Source: Flavobacteriaceae bacterium
GTDB taxonomy: Bacteria > Bacteroidota > Bacteroidia > Flavobacteriales > Flavobacteriaceae
Direction: 5' to 3'
NCBI GenBank assembly: GCA_028279515.1
Contig: JANQNQ010000005.1
Coordinates: forward strand, 62,001 to 126,000
DNA length: 64,000 nt
Below the pieces are notes generated by a model that was given only the letters and a program-made list of their open reading frames with translations, ran no database searches and had not been told where the DNA came from. Positions 17,948 through 25,438 of this stretch are shown piece after piece. The first letter of the stretch is position 1, and every line of letters starts with the position of its first letter. A program made the translations under genes and the position numbers.

Positions 17948-18515
17948 AACACAGAAACATAGATTAAAGGCATTACACCTTAGGCAAGGAAGCACCAAAC
18001 GTAGATTGATGCTTTCTGAGTCTGATCAGCAACGATTTAGAAAGGCGTTACAAGGGGTGGTGCATAACGAGGTTTTTGTGTTCAATTCGAGTTTAGGGGT
18101 CACTGTTTTTTACCTATCGGAAGAAGAACAAAGCGAACTGATCAAGGAGACGTTTTTAGGATTTTGTCACGACGAAAAACTCTTGAAAAATCTAATCGTT
18201 CAAGAATGTGTTTCAGCCGAAGCTGTAGCAGGACAGATCAAGACAACGTTGCATTATTTCACGAAACATCCGCAACTTTTCTTGGCCCACGCGAAAAAAT
18301 TTGTCCATAGTTTAAGAGCCGACATGACGAGCCCTGTGATTGTGACGATACTCTGGAAATTTTTTTCAGACTCATTGCTTCAACTGGTTTCTGAAGGAAA
18401 GGCACCGTTTCCGAAGAAAATGACGGTATTGCTTAACAATGGCGAATATGTTGACGAAGGAAAAGACCTCGTCAAAGAACTGGCTTCAGACGCTATTGCT
18501 CGAAATGCTAATTAA
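17940..18515 (+). CDS. Hypothetical protein coupled to the ankyrin gene
   Basis: The 191-residue product is cytoplasmic and mostly helical, with no signal or membrane segment. It has a basic start (HRLKALHLRQGSTKRRLML) and no motif I recognise. The 8-nt overlap with the ankyrin gene makes a joint function likely; for example, the ankyrin protein may bind or inhibit this partner. Its 3' end overlaps the convergent acetyltransferase by 8 nt. Confidence 0.7.
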   Translation: MHETQKHRLKALHLRQGSTKRRLMLSESDQQRFRKALQGVVHNEVFVFNSSLGVTVFYLSEEEQSELIKETFLGFCHDEKLLKNLIVQECVSAEAVAGQIKTTLHYFTKHPQLFLAHAKKFVHSLRADMTSPVIVTILWKFFSDSLLQLVSEGKAPFPKKMTVLLNNGEYVDEGKDLVKELASDAIARNAN

Positions 18516-19032
18516 GGGGTAGTCGCATCAACACATCAGTCTGCTCGTCATTGCCCACCCAAAAGGAATGCCTCCCAAACTTCTTGAATCCGTAGCGTTC
18601 ATAAAAACGAATAGCATGGACATTTTCATCCCAGACACCCAACCAAACACTAACCATATTGCGCTCTTTGGCGAATTTTATGGTGGCCTCCAGCATAAAT
18701 CTTCCGATGTTTCGCCCTTGAAAACCTTCCAGTACATAGATACGCTCTAGCTCAATGGCATTTGGATCGTGTACATCTGATTGGGCACCGTATTCATTCA
18801 GCTTAAAATAGCCTACAAGCGTTTCGTCATCATACACAAAAAAGAAAAAAGAGTTTGGGTGCTCCAGCTCTTTTCCGATTTTTTCCATTGTAAAAGCACT
18901 TTCAATGAACAACTGAAAATCCCCGGGTTTGTTGAGATGCTCAAAAGCATCTGCAAAGGTCTTCTTTGAAATGTGACAAAGAGTGGGTAAGTCCTTTTTT
19001 GTACATGTACGAATCTTAAGTGTCATACTCAA
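18508..19032 (-). CDS. GNAT family N-acetyltransferase (PaiA-like), copy 2
   Basis: A 174-residue acetyltransferase with the acetyl-CoA-binding segment IYVLEGFQGRNIGRFMLEA and the NVHAIRFYERYGF motif. It resembles PaiA-type (spermidine/spermine or general amine) acetyltransferases and is related to the gene at 16820-17341. The ATG is at 19030-19032, with no operon partner. Substrate assignment is not possible from sequence. Confidence 0.88.
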   Translation of the reverse strand: MSMTLKIRTCTKKDLPTLCHISKKTFADAFEHLNKPGDFQLFIESAFTMEKIGKELEHPNSFFFFVYDDETLVGYFKLNEYGAQSDVHDPNAIELERIYVLEGFQGRNIGRFMLEATIKFAKERNMVSVWLGVWDENVHAIRFYERYGFKKFGRHSFWVGNDEQTDVLMRLPLN

Positions 19033-19092
19033 AGTTACACGATCTGTATTTTTTTATAAGGTGAAGAGCAAATAATTTGATATTTTTATGGT

Positions 19093-19875
19093 ATGCAAAA
19101 CGAACTTACCCTAGCCTTGATTCAGACCACTTTGGTGTGGGAGAATCCGATTCAAAATAGAACCCTGTTTGAACAAAAGATCGACGGCCTTCCCGATGGT
19201 GTCGAGTTGGTCATTTTGCCTGAAATGTTTACCTCCGGATTTACGATGACACCTAAAAATGTTGCCGAGCCCATGGAGGGAGAAACTGTAAAATGGATGC
19301 AAGAACTGGCGTCTCGAAAACAAATCGCAATTACGGGAAGCGTCGTGATCAAAGAGGGAACTCATTTCTTTAATCGTATGTTATTTGTACATCCAGACGG
19401 AACAATCGACACCTACGATAAGCGACATACCTTTACTTTAGCAGGTGAGGATAAAGTCTACAAGGCCGGGACAGAAAGGAAATTAATTGACTTTAAGGGA
19501 TGGAAATTGCTTCCTTTGATCTGCTACGACCTACGATTTCCAGTTTGGGCACGTAATGTTGACGGTTACGATGCGGTAATCTATGTGGCCAATTGGCCAA
19601 AACCACGGATCAATGCTTGGGATGCGTTGCTTAAAGCCAGGGCTGTCGAGAATATGGCCTATTCTATCGGAGTGAATCGTGTGGGAATGGACGCCACAGG
19701 ACATCTGTACTCTGGGCATTCGGCAGTATATGATGTGTTAGGAAATGAAGTCACGGATATGAAACGAGATAGGGATCAAGTCGAAGTCGTAACGCTTTCT
19801 AAAGATCACATTAAAAAATACAGGGATAAACTTCGCTTTTTAAACGATCGAGACGATTTTAGTCTTTCAGTCTAA
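19093..19875 (+). CDS. Omega-amidase type nitrilase-family hydrolase (YafV-like)
   Basis: A 260-residue carbon-nitrogen hydrolase with a complete triad: E44 (ILPEMFTSGF), K110 (YDKRHTF) and C144 (LICYDLRFP). Length and motifs match YafV/omega-amidase, which hydrolyses alpha-ketoglutaramate or ketosuccinamate made by glutamine or asparagine transaminases. The methionine aminotransferase 2.3 kb upstream would supply that substrate. The 3' end overlaps the convergent lipoprotein gene by 17 nt. Confidence 0.9.
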   Translation: MQNELTLALIQTTLVWENPIQNRTLFEQKIDGLPDGVELVILPEMFTSGFTMTPKNVAEPMEGETVKWMQELASRKQIAITGSVVIKEGTHFFNRMLFVHPDGTIDTYDKRHTFTLAGEDKVYKAGTERKLIDFKGWKLLPLICYDLRFPVWARNVDGYDAVIYVANWPKPRINAWDALLKARAVENMAYSIGVNRVGMDATGHLYSGHSAVYDVLGNEVTDMKRDRDQVEVVTLSKDHIKKYRDKLRFLNDRDDFSLSV

Positions 19876-21472
19876 CGGTCTCATTAAGATCCCAATTGGC
19901 GCGTACATCTAATAGTTGTGGGTGATAGCTTATGCGCTCGGGCTGTTGTTTTTTTAGATAATTACCAGTGTCCCATTTTCCATTTTTGTTACTGTCAAAG
20001 ATGACACGAATGTAATATTTGGCAGGGCTCAAATGGTCAAATGTATATTCGGGCTGGGATTCAGTGGCATAGATCTCGCGCGCCACTTCACCTTGCTCAT
20101 CTACCACTTGAATAATGATCGGATATGAGCTTACATTACTGAGGTTTACACGAATGTTACCATAGTCTGCTGGGCTCTTGGTATTGAGCGAATAGAAGAG
20201 TGTGTCGTTGACGTTTCCGTAGAAATCTTCAATGGCATTTGGCAGTAGCTGAATGGTGTAACGGTCGTTAGGCAATACCTCGAAATCAAAGTCCAATTGA
20301 TTCTTTTCTTTATTGATGACGGTTGTAAAGTCTACCGCAACCGAATCTTTATTCAGGATACTAATATAGGACTCATCTTTTTTAGAAAGAGGAATGCTCC
20401 CTGCGATGGCAAATCGATCGTGTAATGAAAGCACCCTGCGTTGATTGGCAGATAGCACAAGTGTATCTGCGAACATGTCGCGAAGCTTCACCGTAAAATC
20501 TTTCTTGTAATCGCCTTTCGAAACCTCAAACTGAAGAGAGTCTGCTTTGACGCCTTTAAACCAGTAGTTCAGCGAATCTGCTTTTGAATCAGGAGTGATA
20601 GCGTAAGCAAAGCTTTCAGGAGCAGAAGAAAGCAATTTTATATTCACGTCTTCGGGAGATCCTTCATATCCAAAGGCAATTCTGCTTTTAGCTACTTGCG
20701 CAGGACGAGTTGCTTTGAAGTCCGTTTCCTCCTTAAATAAAGTCAGTTCATATATACTGTCGGTTGGCACCGTGATTACCTCCTTTGCAAAGGCGACCTT
20801 ATCTGTTTTTTGATTGAAAAGGTAGTTGTTGGCCTCATCCTTCAATGCAAAAAGCATGTACTTTCCAGCTTTCAGATTGTCAAGTCTAAACGTAACCGCA
20901 CTATCCAAGGTGTTGGTGATATACGTCGGCGGCCTTTTATAGATGCTCGAATCGTTGTAGGTCGAGTCGATCTCATAGAGCATGACCGATACAAATTGAT
21001 CCGGGTTCTTTTCTTTGGCGTCCTTTACGAGTCCGCTAACCGATAGTGAATCAATATAGTCTCCTGTTGAAAATATATATTTAAAGAATTCGTACGGATT
21101 GCCTTCGTTGTTATCGGTGACACTTTGCCCAAAGTTGAACGAATATGTGGTGTTAGGCTGAAGGGTGTCAGTGATCTTGATGTCAATATACTTGCTGGCG
21201 TTCCCTTGAGGAGTCACAATATAACCGCCTTGCTTAAGTGGTGGTGAAATGATCAATTGACGCTGAATATCTTTCAGTTTGATGTACTCGTCAAAATAGA
21301 TGCGAATCTCACTCCCGTCAAAATTTGTAGAAAATTCTTCGGGTATGGCCCGTGTCATCTTTGGAGGTTCATTGTCTTTCTCACCGCCAGTGGGTGTACC
21401 TCTTTTGGCACAGTTTACCACGGTCAATAACAGAAATGCAACCACTAAATAAAAAGGAAAACGTCGTTTCAT
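19859..21472 (-). CDS. Outer-surface lipoprotein with Ig-like domains
   Basis: From ATG 21472 the product has 537 residues; a longer frame exists but lacks a signal. The N-terminus is a lipoprotein signal with lipobox cysteine C21 (LTVVNCAKRG), then GTPTGGEKDNEPP. Next comes an SbsA-type Ig-like domain (about residues 35-130: EFSTNFDGSEIRIYFDEY, INTTYSFNFG-like strands). The last 80 residues form another beta domain (FDSNKNGKWDTGNYLKK). Such lipoproteins occur widely in Flavobacteriaceae with no known function. It is followed upstream by comF in the same direction, 54 bp away. Confidence 0.8.
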   Translation of the reverse strand: MKRRFPFYLVVAFLLLTVVNCAKRGTPTGGEKDNEPPKMTRAIPEEFSTNFDGSEIRIYFDEYIKLKDIQRQLIISPPLKQGGYIVTPQGNASKYIDIKITDTLQPNTTYSFNFGQSVTDNNEGNPYEFFKYIFSTGDYIDSLSVSGLVKDAKEKNPDQFVSVMLYEIDSTYNDSSIYKRPPTYITNTLDSAVTFRLDNLKAGKYMLFALKDEANNYLFNQKTDKVAFAKEVITVPTDSIYELTLFKEETDFKATRPAQVAKSRIAFGYEGSPEDVNIKLLSSAPESFAYAITPDSKADSLNYWFKGVKADSLQFEVSKGDYKKDFTVKLRDMFADTLVLSANQRRVLSLHDRFAIAGSIPLSKKDESYISILNKDSVAVDFTTVINKEKNQLDFDFEVLPNDRYTIQLLPNAIEDFYGNVNDTLFYSLNTKSPADYGNIRVNLSNVSSYPIIIQVVDEQGEVAREIYATESQPEYTFDHLSPAKYYIRVIFDSNKNGKWDTGNYLKKQQPERISYHPQLLDVRANWDLNETVRLKD

Positions 21473-21526
21473 TAATAGGCCATATTTAACGCAAAATAAC
21501 AACTATTTTAGGTATAAACGAAAGGA

Positions 21527-22213
21527 TTAATCAGTAATTGCCATGGTGGCCACGCTAATTTTAGGATTGCCACATTTTTTGAGTGTCAAGGCACAGGCTT
21601 CGATGGTAGCCCCTGTGGTCATAATATCATCTACAAGCAAGATATGCTTCCGATTCAGGTCTTGAGTGGTTACTTCAAAAATATTTGCCAAACTATCCCA
21701 TCGGTCCAATCGTTTTTTGAAAGCCAATTTCTTATTGAATTTCTTCCGCAGTAAAATACCTTCATCATATTGGGCATCCAAAGAAAGTGCTAACTGCTTT
21801 CCAAACGCTGCTACTTGATTGTAACCGCGCTTGCGCTGCCTTTTCTTATGCAGTGGTACTGGAATCACAAGGTCTATTTCTTCACCTTTCCATGCAGCTT
21901 TTAGCTCATGTCCAAGCCAATCACCCAAAAGGGTTCCAACTTCCTGATGTCCGCGATATTTTAACTGGTGTAGTAGATTTTGTACAATGCCCTTCTTTTC
22001 AAAGTGAAGGAAGGAAGTCGCCTTTTCGATGCGAACCCGACCATATAAGGTCTTGGCTGTAAGATTATCATCTTCGAGATGATAATCTGTTAAAGGCAAT
22101 TCATGTCTACACACGGTACAGACGATTTTTTCGTTAGAAGATAAATGCCCGTTGCAACAAAGACATATTTTTGGGAATAGTATAGATATGGTATTATTTA
22201 ATATCTTTAACAC
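21527..22213 (-). CDS. comF: ComF family phosphoribosyltransferase-like protein
   Basis: The product is 228 residues from GTG 22213; an extended frame to TTG 22258 is possible, but the family normally begins just before the zinc knuckle, as VLKILNNTISILFPKICLCC does. It has a CxxC...CxxC zinc motif and a C-terminal PRPP-binding motif HILLVDDIMTTGATIEA. RKRGYNQ is the characteristic ComFC segment. ComF proteins are linked to uptake of transforming DNA, though the role in Bacteroidota is not established. Confidence 0.88.
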   Translation of the reverse strand: MLKILNNTISILFPKICLCCNGHLSSNEKIVCTVCRHELPLTDYHLEDDNLTAKTLYGRVRIEKATSFLHFEKKGIVQNLLHQLKYRGHQEVGTLLGDWLGHELKAAWKGEEIDLVIPVPLHKKRQRKRGYNQVAAFGKQLALSLDAQYDEGILLRKKFNKKLAFKKRLDRWDSLANIFEVTTQDLNRKHILLVDDIMTTGATIEACALTLKKCGNPKISVATMAITD

Positions 22214-22260
22214 ATATTTGAATTTCCTGATTACTAAGTAATAGATAAAATTAGCCAATT

Positions 22261-23118
22261 TTGGTAAATGTAGAAAAGCGAAATAGAAAACAGAATATCC
22301 TCATTGTTATTCTGTGTTTGGCAGTACTTTCACTAATGGTGGTTTCTTACTATAATCACCGCGAGAGTAAAGACAAACAATCTTTTTTAGAGCGTGAGAA
22401 GGAAGAGCTTGAAAAGCAACTTAGCGCCATCATTTCGCAGCAAGAAACCTTGATCGGGGAAAACGAGACTTACAAAAACATCCTAGCCGAGAACAATCAA
22501 CGTATTTCTGGATTGCTGGATTCACTCAGAACTCGAGAGTCCAGTTATGAGCAGATCATTAAATACCGAAGCCAACTTCAGATTGTCAAGGCAGAGAACA
22601 AGCGTTTAAATAAAGTGGCTGATTCATTGATCAGAGTCAACGAAACCCTAAAGGTCGAAGTTGATCAGCAATCTGCTTATACCAAAGCGCTTGAAGAGAA
22701 GAATCAAGAACTTACCAAGCGTATAGAGAACGAATCGGTGTTACGTATCAGTAACATTCTTACGAAGACCTACAGTGTTCGAATTGGGGATAAGGTCGAA
22801 GAGACCGATGAAGCTCCTCGCGTAGGACGTTTTCAGTTTACATTCTCGGTATTGCCAAATTCTTTGGTAGACGAAGGCGATAAGAACGTGTATCTTCAGG
22901 TCATAGACCCTAACGGAAAAGTAATGGGTCTTGACAAACTTATCCAAAAAGGAAGTGAGCAATTGGTCTTCAGTAAACCCAAGGTGATCTTCTATACAGA
23001 TGACACCCAAGTGGTGACCTTCAACCTAAAGGTTTCAGGGCTGCAACCGGGTACATATTCGGTGAATATATTCCATGATTTTCGTATGATCGGAAGCTCC
23101 CAATTTCCGCTTAAATAA
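22261..23118 (+). CDS. Membrane-anchored coiled-coil protein of unknown function
   Basis: The 285-residue protein appears to start with TTG 22261; a stop codon lies three codons upstream and no ATG occurs before the membrane helix. One transmembrane helix (about residues 13-31) is followed by a coiled coil of about 120 residues rich in E, K, Q and L. A C-terminal beta-rich domain of about 100 residues contains VLPNSLVDEGDKNVYLQVID and GLQPGTYSVNIFHDFR. The shape suggests a periplasmic spacer protein. It is divergent from comF and 38 bp upstream of glyS. Confidence 0.72.
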   Translation: MVNVEKRNRKQNILIVILCLAVLSLMVVSYYNHRESKDKQSFLEREKEELEKQLSAIISQQETLIGENETYKNILAENNQRISGLLDSLRTRESSYEQIIKYRSQLQIVKAENKRLNKVADSLIRVNETLKVEVDQQSAYTKALEEKNQELTKRIENESVLRISNILTKTYSVRIGDKVEETDEAPRVGRFQFTFSVLPNSLVDEGDKNVYLQVIDPNGKVMGLDKLIQKGSEQLVFSKPKVIFYTDDTQVVTFNLKVSGLQPGTYSVNIFHDFRMIGSSQFPLK

Positions 23119-23144
23119 TCCTCCAAAAATTTAAAAGAAAGCAC

Positions 23145-23152
23145 TATTTTTG
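23145..23152 (+). promoter_or_regulatory. -7 promoter box directly before glyS
   Basis: TATTTTTG fits TAnnTTTG exactly and ends only 4 bases before the glyS ATG at 23157. Transcription from it would start at or next to the A of the start codon, giving a leaderless mRNA. I see no clear TTG at -33. Confidence 0.5.
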
Positions 23153-23156
23153 CCCC

Positions 23157-24698
23157 ATGGCAAAAAATGACGATCAATTTAAGAAGGTAATCTCTCACGC
23201 CAAGGAATACGGGTATGTGTTTCAATCAAGTGAGATCTACGACGGACTCAGTGCAGTGTATGATTATGCACAAAACGGGGTCGAGTTAAAGAAGAATATT
23301 CGTGACTATTGGTGGAAGGCCATGGTGCAGATGAATGAGAATATTGTGGGAATCGATGCCGCGATATTTATGCATCCAACCACATGGAAAGCTTCGGGCC
23401 ACGTCGATGCCTTTAACGACCCATTGATCGACAACAAAGATTCAAAAAAGCGTTACCGCGCCGATGTATTGATTGAAGACTATGTAGGGAAGTTGGATAC
23501 GAAGATCGAAAAGGAAGTGGCCAAAGCAGCAAAGCGTTTTGGAGATGCCTTTGACAAAGCACAGTTTTTAGCAACCAATCCTCGAGTCCTTCAGTATAAA
23601 GAAAAGGGGGCAGCCATCTTAAAGCGCATGGGTCAGTCTCTAGAAAAAGAAGACTTGGCCGATGTAAAAGCACTGATCGAAGAATTGGGCATTGCTTGCC
23701 CAGAGTCTGGATCTAAGAATTGGACCGATGTGAAGCAATTTAACCTCATGTTCGGTACTAAATTAGGAGCTTCTGCAGATTCTGCCATGGATCTGTACCT
23801 TCGTCCTGAAACGGCGCAAGGAATCTTTGTAAACTTCCTGAATGTTCAAAAGACCGGACGTTTGAAAATTCCTTTCGGAATCGCTCAAACCGGAAAGGCT
23901 TTCAGAAACGAGATCGTTGCAAGACAGTTTATTTTCCGTATGCGTGAATTTGAGCAGATGGAGATGCAATTCTTTATCAAGCCTGGAACACAACAAGAGT
24001 GGTACGAGCACTGGAAAGAAGCACGAATGAAGTGGCATCTTTCTCTAGGAATGGGAGAAGATAATTACCGTTTCCACGACCATGAAAAATTGGCCCACTA
24101 TGCTGATGCCGCTGCAGATATCGAGTTTAGATTTCCATTTGGTTTTAAAGAATTAGAAGGAATTCATTCGCGTACCGATTTCGATTTAAGTCAGCACGAA
24201 GAATTCTCAGGAAAGAAGTTGCAGTACTTCGACCACGAAGAAAACAAGAGCTACGTTCCTTATGTACTTGAAACGTCAATCGGATTGGATCGTATGTTCT
24301 TAGCGGTATTCTCGAACTCGCTAAAAGAAGAAGAACTCGAAAACGGAACTACGCGTGTCGTATTGAAGTTGCCTGCTGTATTGGCACCAACCAAGGCGGC
24401 TGTGCTTCCGTTGGTTAAGAAAGACGGCCTGCCAGAAGTAGCACGTAAGATCGTTGATGATTTGAAGTGGGACTTCAACGTGGCATACGATGAAAAAGAT
24501 GCCGTTGGTAGAAGATATCGTCGTCAAGATGCTGCAGGTACACCTTTCTGTATCACAGTGGATCACGATACTTTAGAAGATAACAGCGTTACCATTCGTC
24601 ACAGAGACACAATGGAGCAAAAGCGTGTAAAGATTGAAGAGCTGAGAGCCATTATCAAACAAGAGGTAGATATGCGTTCTTGGTTAATGAAGATGTAA
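23157..24698 (+). CDS. glyS: Glycyl-tRNA synthetase, single-chain homodimeric type
   Basis: The 513-residue class II enzyme attaches glycine to tRNA(Gly). It has class II motif 2 (FRNEIVARQFIFRMREFEQMEMQFF, near residue 255) and a motif 3 region (SIGLDRMFLAVF). A C-terminal anticodon-binding domain (LPLVKKDGLPEVARKIVDDL onward) completes it. It is the eukaryote/archaea-like alpha2 form, as usual in Bacteroidota, not the alpha2beta2 GlyQ/GlyS. It is followed by a strong terminator. Confidence 0.96.
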   Translation: MAKNDDQFKKVISHAKEYGYVFQSSEIYDGLSAVYDYAQNGVELKKNIRDYWWKAMVQMNENIVGIDAAIFMHPTTWKASGHVDAFNDPLIDNKDSKKRYRADVLIEDYVGKLDTKIEKEVAKAAKRFGDAFDKAQFLATNPRVLQYKEKGAAILKRMGQSLEKEDLADVKALIEELGIACPESGSKNWTDVKQFNLMFGTKLGASADSAMDLYLRPETAQGIFVNFLNVQKTGRLKIPFGIAQTGKAFRNEIVARQFIFRMREFEQMEMQFFIKPGTQQEWYEHWKEARMKWHLSLGMGEDNYRFHDHEKLAHYADAAADIEFRFPFGFKELEGIHSRTDFDLSQHEEFSGKKLQYFDHEENKSYVPYVLETSIGLDRMFLAVFSNSLKEEELENGTTRVVLKLPAVLAPTKAAVLPLVKKDGLPEVARKIVDDLKWDFNVAYDEKDAVGRRYRRQDAAGTPFCITVDHDTLEDNSVTIRHRDTMEQKRVKIEELRAIIKQEVDMRSWLMKM

Positions 24699-24750
24699 AA
24701 TTCCCAAGCTTAGTGCTCTGAAGCCTTGGCGAAAGAGTGAAGGCAGTAAA

Positions 24751-24778
24751 AAAAGGCCTCCATCTGGAGGCCTTTTCC
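24751..24778. terminator. Strong terminator after glyS, probably bidirectional
   Basis: AAAAGGCCTCC, loop ATCT and GGAGGCCTTTT make an 11-bp perfect stem with T runs on both strands. It separates glyS from a convergent gene. Confidence 0.9.
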
Positions 24779-24794
24779 TTTCCCTTTAGTTTCA

Positions 24795-25325
24795 TTAAAA
24801 TCTGTACCCCAAAGAAATTCCTCCTCTAAAGGAAAATTCGGGTGCTAGATCATCCAAGCCAAACTTTCGTCCGCCCCCAATGGATATATCTAGCACAAAA
24901 CCGTTCTTGTTCACCCATTTTTGACCGATAGATAATCCGCCGTAGATGTCAAAGAAGTTTTCGTCTGTATCCAAACCGTCGATGAAAAATTCATCTTCCC
25001 CCGTAACGAATTTGGTAAATAACTCGGCGTAAAAACCTCTGGCGCCATAGTCTTCTTTGTTAAAGAAGTAGAAACGGTAAAAAGGTGTGGCAGAGAATTT
25101 CTCCCAATAGCCGTCGTTTCCTCTAAAATTGGCAAACAAAGAAATACCGTAGCCCGAATTTTGATTCCCGACCATCTCGTAGCTCACATCCAGTGATGTG
25201 AAAAAGGCAAGGTCAAAACCGTCTGCGCGTAGTTCATGCTTTCTAATGTTGTTGTCGCTGTTGTCTTCTTGTGAAAAGCCCAAAATAGGGAGTAGGCAAA
25301 TCACTGCAAGGATAGCTTTTTTCAT
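24795..25325 (-). CDS. Predicted outer-membrane beta-barrel protein, small
   Basis: The 176-residue product has a clear signal peptide (MKKAILAVICLLPILGFSQ). After it come alternating hydrophobic and polar strands with many aromatics and a C-terminal aromatic residue (GGISLGYRF), as in eight-stranded outer-membrane barrels. Motifs such as ATPFYRFYFF and GARGFYAELFTKF are like the DUF3575 and similar barrel families, but I cannot assign one. It stands alone and ends at a terminator shared with glyS. Confidence 0.75.
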   Translation of the reverse strand: MKKAILAVICLLPILGFSQEDNSDNNIRKHELRADGFDLAFFTSLDVSYEMVGNQNSGYGISLFANFRGNDGYWEKFSATPFYRFYFFNKEDYGARGFYAELFTKFVTGEDEFFIDGLDTDENFFDIYGGLSIGQKWVNKNGFVLDISIGGGRKFGLDDLAPEFSFRGGISLGYRF

Positions 25326-25438
25326 AATAAATGGTTTAATTAATGTATGGTGTGCATTGCATCAAGGATGATGCCATAGTTACCCTAGGGAGATGTTAAA
25401 ATGTTAAATGCGTTGCGGTGTAAGATGTTAAACCCTTA

